From the NCBI GenBank assembly GCA_958510875.1, contig OY294067.1, positions 254,449,736 to 254,513,735 on the forward strand: a DNA stretch of 64,000 nt, given 5' to 3'. Under the pieces are notes generated by a model. The model worked only from the letters and a program-made list of their open reading frames with translations. It had not been told where the DNA came from and did no database searches. This document shows, piece after piece, positions 53,961-64,000 of the stretch (positions within the stretch are counted from its first letter, which is position 1; each line of letters starts with the position of its first letter). The DNA comes from Endomychus coccineus. Lineage: Eukaryota; Arthropoda; Insecta; Coleoptera; Endomychidae. The translations under genes and the position numbers were made by a program.

Positions 53961-54949
53961 AAATAATAATTCAAATGCGAAAAGTATTTTATAGAATTTG
54001 AAACAACTATATACAAATCAGTAACCAAATCAAATGATTTGCGAAGAGTAACTTTGCCATGCACGCACACTATTTATCTATTCTCCAAGCGACATTTTTA
54101 ATTTCAATCATCTCAGTGTGTCTGATGTGTTCTATGCTCACTAAGGGCATCTTTCTAATTTGAACGCAAATAAACTATATATCTAATGTTCGACCATTCT
54201 TCCTTCAGATAGGAAGTGAAGCAGTAGGCCCGTGTGCTATACATTGATCATGCACGTTGAAGGTCCTTACCTATACCTTGAAATAGAAATTAATTTCCAG
54301 GATAGTAGCACAAATATGTCGATGTTGAATAAATAAAAGGAAAATAAAATGCAAACTGGTTAGTTAAGGACATTTATGTGTGATGTTGTTCTTTATGCAT
54401 ATCAAATATTGGAGAATTTGCGGGGACAAATAACACTGTTATGATTCACTTACAATGGGTCATCGAAGGAAATAATCTTTTTTTCTTACATGGATATCTA
54501 GAAAAGTAACTTTACCGGTAGATTCTTAAGCAACATTTCAGCTCAATATTATTATAAAATGCAGGAATGTTTTGAGAGGATGTAGTGAGGAAAATAGAAA
54601 AGATTGATTATCATTTAACTCTACTTTATTTCATTCCATGTTTCCTACAACAGTTTTCTAGAGCAGTAATATCTTCCCATTCAAATGGCACAAGAGAAGC
54701 GACCGAAAGTGTACTTTAAACTTCAATATGTGTAAAAACTGCTCTTCTAGAAGCCTGTGCAATTTACAAAGCTGTTCAATGGCGACGAGTTGACAAAATA
54801 TAGGGGATAAAAACATATGAGAACAGTCTGTTTATTGGAGTTAGTAGGCATTTCTTCCATGTATAATAAATATTTAGATTCTGATTAACTTTTTCGGATA
54901 ATCTCTACTTCTAAAGTTTAGACATTTGCTTCATCTAAATTCAATACAC
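53961..54949. other. Unassigned stretch
   Basis: AT-rich, nothing recognised. Confidence 0.35.
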
Positions 54950-55790
54950 AAATCACTGATAAGTACGAAATAATCACCCTTATCCACTAAAAATACAATT
55001 AAAGTACTAAGGACCTTTCAGTTACCAAGTAGCCATCATCAAAGTAAACTAAATTAGGAATTAGAATGTACCTGTTCAAATCTCATCTGGGGTGAATAAT
55101 GCAAACAACGGGTTACCCCCAGCTGGAGATAAATCTGAATTTAATAACATGCTTTTTCGGTTATACATTTCTATCCATTCTGAATTACCTAGATATTTTT
55201 TGTACTGTGTTTTAAAAGTGATGAATTTTTTTGTGAAATGGTGTGACCTGTATTTAAAATAGGTTTTGCTAAAGCTGATTCTCTAGCATTCTTCTTCTTT
55301 ATATGTGCAGAATGGTCCTTATAACGGGTTAAAATGTTCCTACTAGTTTGACCCACAGCATTTTGAATACAACTATAATCAAGCTAAAAGACGGTTTAGG
55401 CAATAGCCGATCTCGACAAATCTGGAATTTACAAAATTGATTGTGAGTCGTGTTAAAAAAGCTATGTGGGTCAAATTAGAAGAATAACGAAATCATTATA
55501 AAGAACATTGTGTCCATATAAAAAGATTAATAATGGAAATTCAGCATTAGCAATTTTTTTTTAAATACAGGTCACAGCATTTGTCGAAAATGTTCAGCAC
55601 TTTTGAGACACAGTACCGACAAATAGCTAATAGAAAATGTATGAGCTAAAAAGCAGTCTATTAAATTCAGATTTATCTCCAGCTATTTGTATTATTAACC
55701 CCAAATACTATTTAAACAGGTACATTCTGATTTCTAATTCAGTTTACTCTGATAATGGCTTCTTAGTAGCTGCAAGGTGTATGCACAGTT
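54950..55790. mobile_element. Inverted doublet of Penelope-like element family 3 (old)
   Basis: The minus strand of the left arm (about 55390-54950) reads AVGQTSRNILTRYKDHSAHI, SALAKPILNTGH, then a 3' region. The plus strand of the right arm (about 55390-55790) reads GIYKIDCESC, SYVGQIRRITKS, NNGNSALA and LNTGHSICRK, then the matching 3' region (ATTAAATTCAGATTTATCTC in both). Both are GIY-YIG nuclease ends of the same family fused 5' to 5'. Divergence is high, with several stops in each arm. No clear target duplication is visible. Confidence 0.65.
55005..55046 (-). ncRNA. Hammerhead-like motif (PLE family 3)
   Basis: On the minus strand: stem I TACT (55046-55043), core TTGATGA (C3 changed to T), one T, stem II around GGCTAC/GTAACT (5 of 6 pairs), core GAAA, short stem III AGGTCCT, predicted cleavage after T55009, stem I partner AGTA (55008-55005). 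The right-arm copy (about 55743-55785) is more damaged (CTGATAA and GCAA). The layout and 42-nt length equal those in families 1 and 2. Confidence 0.5.
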
Positions 55791-56544
55791 GTGAACTCTT
55801 TCAGTGTATTATTTCAAATTGAATGTTGAATTTTGAAAGCGATGCAAATTCACAATTGAAAAACATATTAATGAATCATTTCTTGACGTCCTGACGAGGC
55901 TGTCGGGGCTGGTTCGTCGATGACGTTTCGCTGCCGGTGGTTTCGACATTGGCCGTTTACGGTTCGGAACAATTTCTTGTTGTGAATTATTCTGTTCGGA
56001 TTTTTCAATTTTTCTTGTTCCTATTTTCTACAACATGGAAACTACAAGCAAAAGAGGAATACGGGAGTCCTCGAATGGTCTTATTTGTTTGTTTTTTCAT
56101 AATGCAAGTACGTGCAATTTAGAAAAAAAGTAGAGATGCGAAGGACAACAACGCTTCCAGGCCAGGATTCATATCCAGGACGACGAGGTTATTAAAAAAG
56201 AACAAGAATTGCCTCGAGAGCTCCGCCGCATATGTGGAGGCTCCAGTAATTAGAACATGGAAAGAAGGTGTGAAGAAACGATGGAATATTAAGTCACTGT
56301 GTATCGGGGATCTCACCAGGTGCAAAAGCTATATTACCTAACCATAAAGCCTTGAAAAACATGATTAGAGGGGCGAGGAATCAAATCGACCACTTACCCT
56401 AATTAGTCCTGAAGAACACGTTGTGATAAAATATGAATTCCATTTGTAGGTGCAAACAACTTACCCGAAGGTAAGTATTTTGAAACATCCTTATTGATTT
56501 GATGCCTGCCATTCTTATAATGGTTCGAAAAAGTATGGATTGTT
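55791..56544. other. Unassigned stretch
   Basis: Includes a GC-richer patch near 55880-55960 (GACGAGGCTGTCGGGGCTGG) and a possible coding relic at 56150-56330 (APVIRTWKEGVKKRWNI) that I cannot assign. Confidence 0.3.
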
Positions 56545-57700
56545 CTAAAATTGATGAAATTGGTAACATTCAAGAGGGGTGTTTTCCAAGAAAACTCCTC
56601 GAGTCCCCTCTTGTTCAATATCTCCGTTTCCCGCATTAATCTCCCACGTCACCGGGGAGGTAGGAGACTCCTTAGTCTGGAGGGTCTGGATCGAAGTGTG
56701 GTTCTAAGTACAGCTTGTAAGATTCTTAGGAGTTCGGACACCCTTCTGTGCCTTGTCAAAAGTCACGAATTGACCAGAGTGGGGCATTTATCGTTAAGGC
56801 AGCACACTTAGCTGCGGAAGAGCTTGGTTTCGAATTTTACATCAGTCGAGAAGGCTAACTAAAGCGCAACTTCGAGTTTCAACCTTCTCGCCAGAAAGCC
56901 CAGATAAATACCGTGGAGCAAGATCTTATGCTCAGGAAGTATGTTGACAAGCCGACACACGGTGTTTCCTGCCGAAACATCCAAACCTCAGATTGTCAAG
57001 AGGGCGTACTCAACACCTTGGTCTATAGCCGCAACGTGATGGGTGTGCAGGTTCCTGATGTCCGCTGCAGGGCCTATCGGACGGCGCTTGAGATGCTTTT
57101 TTACCTGGTGTCGGCATGTCGGACAAGAGCGGCTTCGGCGTACATCCATCGCCATAGTGCGGCCACACAAGTGCTGTATTACCATTTAAGGCACTCGTAC
57201 GGAGTAGACCAAGAGCCGGTGCTGCCTTACGTGCCAGAAGATATTGAGTCCGTTGTCGGAAACGAAAAATGCCAGATCTGATGGAATTACACGTTTCCAA
57301 CCATTAGGTCCATACAAGCAAAATAGGCCTGACGTCGTCCTCCTCGATAAACAAACCAAGACTATGTATGTCATCGGAGTCTGATCCGGCAGGGAGGAAC
57401 ATAGTTTTGGCAGAGGAAGAAAAATGAACAGAGTAGCATGATCTCCTGTTCGAGCTCCGCATGCTATACCCAGGCCACAAGGTCGTATTAGTGGTTCTGA
57501 TCATCGGTGTTTTGGGAGGAATTCGGTCTTCGCTGCGTTCGAACTTGAAGATCATTCCGGCCTATAAGAACTCGGCAGAGATCATGTCAGACCGCATGCA
57601 GAAGGGAGTCATTCTGGGTTCAATAAGACTATTTAGGGCACACAATTTTGGAACCTGGAGTTACTTACCGTCCAGGGAGGGACCAGGTAATTCATTCTTA
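56545..57700 (+). pseudogene. LINE relic with restriction-like endonuclease domain
   Basis: Reads VTFKRGVFQENSSSPLLFNI (RT motif B), then jumps to RINLPRHRGGRRLLSLEGL, later SAATQVLYYHLRHSYGVDQE, WNYTFPTIRSIQANRPDVVL followed by LDKQTKTMYVIG, and MLYPGHKVVLVVLIIGVLGG with MQKGVILGSIRLFRAHN. The RPDVVLLD...MYVI block, with Asp, resembles the PD-(D/E)XK endonuclease at the C-terminus of R2/R4/NeSL-type LINEs; the E-x-K part is broken by a stop. RT motif C is deleted. Multiple stops and frameshifts. Confidence 0.6.
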
Positions 57701-58869
57701 GAACACATTATGTTGTCAATTCGAATAAACTTTCTATTTGATGACATAGAGTGTAATGGGACGTCTTTATCTCATTTGCAATATATTTTCGTTTCCTCCT
57801 AGTGGGTAAGAAAGTTACGTATGGCTCAAAATTTATTTAGATAAAACGTATTCAATAACAAAGGAAGGTACTAGAACATATGCTACAAAGTGAATTACGT
57901 GTTGATAAAAACATTCAAATAATGCGGTTCACTCTTGTTGCATATTTGCTATTTATAATCCCCTTTAATGTAAAATGGACACGTAATGTAACATGTATTG
58001 CTCAAATCAATTCACACATTTATTTCAAATCATGATATTCAAAGTGGAATTAAATTTTAAAACCTTTCACAACGGAAAATTGAGCATTTACCTATTTGAT
58101 GGAAACTATAACTGGGGATTTTCCACAATGTGAAATTATTCGACGAATACTAATTGAATTATTCAATGGTTAACACGTTTCAGAGGATAATTGAACATTC
58201 ATATGAAGTGAAATGTGATGTGTATTCAAATAGTGTCTGTCAAAATGAACTTCCATTATTTAAAGTTATCAATGTTTATAAGGATCTGAGAATTAACTTC
58301 TCTCTAAGAATATTCCTAATCTTCATTAGTCCGAAAAAATGAAGGTATAGGATGAACTAATCATCTAATAGCTGGACAACTTTTTTTTCTTAGAAGATTA
58401 TTTTCTTCAATTTTTACTCCTCTCACTATATGTAGTATACATAATGTCCCAGGTTTGAGTAGTAGTACTTCAACAGTCAATAGAAAATTTGATTGTGAGA
58501 AAAAAGTTTCTAATCAAATATATAGACAGACGTTTAATGTTTGAGATAGTGTTGAATTTTACAAAAAATTTTTAAATTTTGTTTGAATCTTCGAAGATAA
58601 TTGAGATGTCTCAATGAAATTTGGTACCGTGGATTACGTCCAGTGGCGTAGTTATTCAGTAACAATAAATCAACCCGAAAAGTGTTATCACCCTGTAAAG
58701 GCTACTTTTTAGGAACAAACTTGGATGCAGAATCTAATTCTGGTTATAAATATATATATCATACGCATATATTTAACCTGCAAAAGTGTCTGGAACTATC
58801 ATTTTGAGATTCAAGTGACGCCATCGATTTGAGGTCATGAACTATTTTATGTCTTTATTCTGTCGTACA
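57701..58869. other. Unassigned stretch
   Basis: AT-rich. CCAGTGGCGTAGTTATT at about 58639 resembles TIR-internal sequence of the 15915-17376 element but is too short to call. Confidence 0.3.
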
Positions 58870-59820
58870 TTTTGATAGGTTTGCCTAAAATTCATAAACC
58901 CTCAGTTCCCCTGAGACCAATTGTCATCACTATCGGATCCCCAACTTATAAACTCTGTCGATATCCGTCGTAGGTAATTCCAACAGTGTTATCCTGAGTT
59001 CCTTCCATTTCGTTGAAAAACTCCAAACGCTAAAAGTTGACCCAGGCGATTTCCTTGTCAGCTTCGACGTCGAATCACTCTTTACCAATGTTCTCATTCC
59101 AGACACACTCTCCATAATTTTTCAACTGTTAGGTACGTGCCACAAACATTTCAATGGACTTACTACCATTAAATGATTTTTGTCTATCTTCCACATATAT
59201 TCTGTACGATGGCAAGTTTTACGAGCAGCCCTTGGGAGCTGCCATGGGCTTCCCACTTTCCCCGGTCATAGCTAATTTCTTCATGGAAACTTTTGAGCAA
59301 GATACTATTGACTCATCTGTTCTCAAGCCGAAATGTTGGTTTAGATATGTCGACGTTACTTTCGTTATTTGACAACATGGTTGTGAACATCTTGTTCCCT
59401 TCCTCAATCATTTAAATTCCTCCCATCCCAATATCTTTTCACCCTGGAAGTTGAATCGAAAGGTTTACTCCATTTTCTAGATGAATTAGTTAGTCGACAG
59501 ACATTCCGTCTAACGAAACCCCACTCCCATCGATAGATACCTCAATGGTCTTTCCCACCACCATCCTGCCCAAGAGCAATCTGTCATAAACTCCTAGGTC
59601 CACAGAGCTGTCAATCTATCTCAACCCCAATCCTTAAAATCATAATTAATAAATCTTTCATCTGTCTTATTATCAAATAATTTCGCCCATTACAACATTC
59701 AAAAAGTCAGAAAGTAATACACTTCGACTAAAATTTCAAATCAACCTGAGCCACAAACCCCCACGCCTGCTTTATCGACTGCCTATCTTCCATATATTGG
59801 AAATAGGTTTGAACTCACGC
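58870..59820 (+). pseudogene. PLE family 2 reverse transcriptase relic
   Basis: Reads [20 protein letters not shown] (finger blocks), FLVSFDVESLFTNV (motif A), LGAAMGFPLSPVIANFFMET (motif B), CWFRYVDVTFVI (motif C, the second Asp of YVDD replaced by Val) and LHFLDELVSRQTFRL. The tail at about 59693-59810 (ACAACATTCAAAAAG... through CTTCCATATATT) aligns with 24950-25065, which ties it to family 2 and supplies the RT part missing from the 24109-25774 doublet. Frameshifts occur at about 58960, 59130 and 59370. Confidence 0.75.
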
Positions 59821-61264
59821 ATTTTTGTAACAATGATACTGATAAAATAATCGAAGATTGCTTAGAAATCGCAGTAAAATATCATCTTTACATTGAGTGA
59901 GTTGCCCTTTTCTTATAGAGCCATTTTATGTAAAACACTCCGATCGATGAGGATAAAACGGAGAGATTGAGATGTTCACTGAAAACAAACCATTCCTCTA
60001 CATACAGTCAATTTAGTTAAAAGTATTCCCATATATTTCGAATAGCAGAGGACAGTCGCAACAAGGGAAATTTATGTTATTTACTGGTTTCTACGTTTTA
60101 TTAAGCACTTCCAGACTCAGCTTCTGTTCAATGACCGTTTGAAGATTTATACACTTTGTACCAAAGTTTATGTTGAAGGATTCTTCCGTCGTCTTATCTA
60201 TTCAAGGATAGAATTGGATTTATTCCGTGGGATCTAGTCATGCTGAGTTGAAGTTCCAATCGGGTGCGAATTACGAGGTAATTATTGATTGAAAGAATGG
60301 AAATTTTACTACTAGGGCCGATTGTGAACTCATGTTCATGCTTAATGATGATTATTGAACCATTTACCACTAATTGCCATATGAGGTGTGAGCCTTTCAT
60401 TTTATTCTTCATGATAAAAGAAGAAATTGTAGGAGTTTCATCAATGGAGTTCAATATTTTCAGCTACTAAAAGATTACATTACTATGGTTATTTGAATTA
60501 TTATTACCACCCAAAGCATTGTGTTATCTTAACCTAGGTATATCATTCTTACTTAACCAGTCACGCATATTATATTTCTTGAGGGTGCTTGTTGGCAGTT
60601 AATTCATAAGCCACAGCCGTAGCGGAGGGTTCTTCTAAATTGACTAAAAGTTGAAATTTACCATGATAATCGAAATTTATTGTTTATGATGGAAATATTA
60701 GTGCACTAGGAATAAAACCTGCTGTACAACCAGCATAAAGTACCTATAATATACAATTTGCCACAAGCTTTCATCGTTTTCATAGATTTAGTGTTAAATT
60801 CTTGCCAAGATTTTGCCAAGGACCAACAGTGCCATCTTCTTTGAATCAAGAAAGCTTAACTTTTTATTATTTAATTTTCGATTTGCTACTTGTTAATCGC
60901 TTAATCCCTGGATGGATTAAACAGCAATTAGATGAAATTTAACCAATCATCTATCCTAAGAATATCATCAATGTTATATATTGAACTAACTGTTGTCCGA
61001 AGACTACGCACGCAGAAACAGCTGATATCCGTAGGAGGCGTCGGCTTTATTGCCGCAATGTGTATCCCCAAGTTTTAAGACTTAATATGCATATTTTGGA
61101 TCTTATAGAAACAGGTAAAAGCATGGGACGACGTGCAAAATGAAAGTTTATTCAAATTGACAGGAATGTATGTATATGTGACTGTCAATAAATCAATTGT
61201 CTTTCATGTACACTTTGAGGGGTTATGTGTTTTCCGTCATAGACAGTCTGAACTGTGATAATGA
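59821..61264. other. Unassigned stretch
   Basis: No supported gene, terminus or repeat. Confidence 0.35.
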
Positions 61265-61500
61265 TGCATCAATCTATGGAACTGTATGTCATGTCAATTA
61301 TTTTACGTGATTATATTAGCTGTTAAAAAAGTCAAAATGTATCGAATCCTTTTTACCGCGATTAGGATTGAGTTTTGAAAAATCCGTTTTTCTGCGGCTG
61401 CCAATGTCGCATATTTGCCTACATGGCAAATTTCAAGTCGACCGTCAATATTTTCGGAGATTTCGTGACGAGTCAGTGAGTCAGTCAGTGATATTTGCCC
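61265..61500 (+). repeat. Dispersed repeat (partner of 50085-50235)
   Basis: The longer copy, containing GATTATATTAGCTGTTAAAA, GATTGAGTTTTGAAAAATCC and a short GAGTCAGTGAGTCAGTCAGT run near 61470. Non-coding. Confidence 0.45.
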
Positions 61501-62940
61501 TTTATGCAATAAGACATAGATTTGATATTTTATTATAAACTAGTATTTTGTAATTTCTGTTTGGAGAAACTATGGTGTTAGCGAAACCAGAAGCATTTAA
61601 TGTATTAAATTTTAATAGTTGTTTTCAAGTTAATTGAAAGGAGTTGCAATTACCTTTCATAATTTAATAGGTGAAATTGAATGGAATGAGCCATAAAGTG
61701 AGAGAAATTCATTCTAAACTTGAATAAAATAACTACTAAAAGTTTGCTTTTCACTGAACTATTGTTTTGCCGTAGCTTCTTCAAACACCGTAGCTTTTTC
61801 AGACAAATATAAGATATTTGTTACAGGGTTAGCAAATCTATAGTTACACTTTGTAAGGGTATCAAATCTCTCTTATTCGTGGATAAACCATTGTTACTAT
61901 TTTATCGCTTGGTTGCCGACAGCTACAGTGAATACGGGTCTTGGGATGTTAAATTTTGAGCGCCAGAGTATTTTAACCAAGCAATAAATTGTCCCTTACT
62001 AGGGAATTCAAATACTCAAATTTCCCCAGGTTAAATTAGCTTGAAAATAAAAGGAATAAAACGCTCATACTGAGTGTGATTGAAATTTACTGAAGTCGGA
62101 AGCTAAAATCGGTTTAGATACACACTATGGGAACAATTTTTACAAATGGGTGAATACAAAAGGTGAATAATATTGAAATATGAATGGGTAGAAGGAATGA
62201 AGCTAGATCTACAATACTATAAAAAAATGGTGAGAACGAACTCTCAACTAAATTAGCACTAATGTAATACTTACAGAAGTTGGAACATTAATGTTAACAC
62301 TACCAGATAGCGCATATAATAGCCACAATATTCGAAACTGTATTAGTAAAATTTTTATTACCGATAGCCTGACCTTGAATTGGTGAAATTGTACTTCCCG
62401 TCTGAGCAAGGCTACAATCCTATCAGATGTACCTCCTTAACTTAATACTGTACTCTTGCCTCAATAACAGACCTTACAGAACTGTACAGCAGACTCATTC
62501 GGAGGAATAACACTTACGGGAGACCTGTAGACCTTTAGGAAGAAACCTGTAAAAGTTAAAATGTTCAAATCTCTGAATATAACGTGTATTACACTTAGAA
62601 TGGGTAGAATACATAGAAATGGATTGAACAGAAGTTAAACTAACCTATTTCCTGGAACTTTTAGCTCGAGGAACAGAGCCAATTAGATTTCCTGAAGTAA
62701 AGTGAATGAATCGAATAGAATTTAGAATACTGAGATAATTACCTAGAGTATGGGGTTAAATTTCCTTTACACAAGAAGCTATTAATTGCGTTCTCGAAAT
62801 CACTCTCTCTCTCGACTTCCAATTCTTCCAATTCTCTGGTTTAAAATCACACAGCGTGCGTCAAAATTGGAGTTATAATATCCTTACGTAGACACATCCA
62901 TCCATATACCAACAATTTCAAACCAACATGGTGGATGATG
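61501..62940. other. Unassigned stretch upstream of the BEL/Pao relic
   Basis: Where gag and protease of the BEL/Pao element would be expected, no long frame is seen. The (TCTC) run near 62802-62815 is the only simple repeat. Confidence 0.3.
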
Positions 62941-62944
62941 TCTT

Positions 62945-64000
62945 CGATTTTAATAGGAGGAAAATCCCAATACGGTTTTTAAAACATGGTTTCACACCCC
63001 TTCTGACATTCGAGAAATGTTCCATCAAGTTCTGATTCGAGACGAAGACTGTTCAGCCCAACACTATTTTCGGCGAGGTATGGACATATCAAAGAAGCCT
63101 GATGTGTACGAAATGAAAGCTATGACGTTTGGAGCAACATCCTCACCTTCAGTTCGTCATAAATAGAAATGCTGAAGAATACTATCAAAAGTATCCTGTA
63201 GCAGCCAGGGCAATAATTGATAAATATTATGTTGATGATTATCTGGATGGCACAGAGACGGAGGAGGAAGCTATTCAACTAATTTCAGAAGTTATAGATA
63301 TCCATGTGAAAGCTGGATTTGAAATCTGTGATTGGATAAGTAATTCTCAACTCGCATCTCAAAATCAGAAGAATTTAAATTCCTTCCTTCATCAACATGC
63401 GGAAAGGGTGTTAGAACTATGGTGGAATCCTGAGACAGACAACTACATATTTCCACTCAACCTTCAGAAAATTGATTCAAAAATCATGGGCATAATGGAT
63501 ATACCGACAAAAATATATTCTTAGAGTTGTCATGTCTGTTTTCAACCCTCTAGGTTTTTTGTCGCCATTGGTGATAGAGTTCAAAATTTTCATGCAACAT
63601 TTAGGTAATATGGAATCGATTGGGATGATCAAATATCTGAAGACTTGAACACGTGATGGATTCAACTATCGGAAGAACTGAAGAAGATTGATGAAACATA
63701 TTCACCCAGATGCTATGGTCCACAACAATACAAAAGCAGAAGGGTGTATCTTCATGGCTTCTGCGATACTAGCGAAAAAGCATTTTCAGCTGTTGTCTAT
63801 CTGAGATTCACTGATCAAGATGTGTTTCAAATCTCCTTTGTTAGTGCAAAAACTCAGGTGGTACTTATGAAACCAATCACCATAGCTATATTTGAGTTAC
63901 AGGCTGCAGTTATGTTGAGTAGACTCGTAAATACGATAAAAGAGTACCTTGAAATCGAAGTTAACGAAATTTATCTCTGGGCCGACTCAAAAATTGATTT
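62945..64000 (+). pseudogene. BEL/Pao LTR retrotransposon pol relic (runs off the right edge)
   Basis: Reads SDIREMFHQVLIRDEDCSAQ and MKAMTFGATSSPS (RT motif A/B blocks), then after a frameshift at about 63150 YYVDDYLDGTETEEEAIQLI (motif C, YVDD intact) and IHVKAGFEICDWISNSQLAS. After another shift come VMSVFNPLGFLSPLVIEFKI and DTSEKAFSAVVYLR with ELQAAVMLSRL, the connection and RNase H blocks typical of BEL/Pao. The best continuous piece is 63129-63524. Gag and LTR are not visible in the window; integrase would lie beyond 64000. Confidence 0.75.

Noticed and set aside
55885..55935. Hammerhead-like CTGACGA near GACGTTTCGC.
   Set aside because: The two core pieces are on opposite strands (GAAACGTC reads on the minus strand), so no single RNA can form the motif.
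57010..57555. Minus-strand frames of 62-96 codons over the LINE relic at 56545-57700.
   Set aside because: They are antisense shadows of the LINE coding sequence, which gives clear family motifs on the plus strand.

Overview
This is an AT-rich eukaryotic window, almost certainly from an arthropod and most likely an insect. The evidence is the repeat content: Penelope-like elements (PLEs), a Helitron with the terminal sequences common in arthropods, Ty3/gypsy and BEL/Pao relics, several non-LTR (LINE) relics, hAT and mariner-type DDE transposase relics, and TA-flanked MITEs. There is no bacterial gene organisation, rRNA or CRISPR. The only stretch that looks like host coding sequence is an exon fragment at the left edge (1-684) for the C-terminal part of an N-glycosylated single-pass membrane protein.

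Layout. 1-684: partial host-type exon. 3340-11640: a LINE relic on the minus strand, split by a 7.7-kb palindromic PLE composite (3629-11310) with a 13-bp target duplication; two nearly identical full-length RT/GIY-YIG frames face away from each other. 11717-14350: internally deleted Ty3/gypsy element with 150-bp LTRs and a tandemly duplicated integrase segment. 14429-14874 and 21898-22680: two copies of one TA-flanked MITE family. 15915-17376: long-TIR DNA transposon with a DDE relic. 18755-19226: hAT relic. 20395-21725: foldback element. 24109-25774: palindromic doublet of a second PLE family. 28140-29226: decayed PLE of the first family with its own 13-bp target duplication. 29947-41146: an 11.2-kb non-autonomous Helitron, 97% of which is a 33-copy array of a 329-bp unit. 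41195-64000: a graveyard of LINE, hAT, LTR, DDE, PLE and BEL/Pao relics.

The most interesting material is in two systems. First, three distinct PLE families each carry a 42-43 nt sequence that folds as a minimal type I hammerhead ribozyme. These elements occur here as 5'-to-5' inverted doublets, and two of the doublets are bracketed by one target-site duplication, as if the palindrome had integrated as one unit. The two young PLE copies also share one in-frame TGA that splits the reverse transcriptase just before catalytic motif A. Second, the Helitron has turned an internal module into a satellite array with an 8-unit higher-order repeat, so one element shows both transposon ends and centromere-satellite-like homogenisation.

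All calls rest on reading the sequence by eye. Family names come from recognised motifs, not from database searches. Boundaries of old relics are approximate.
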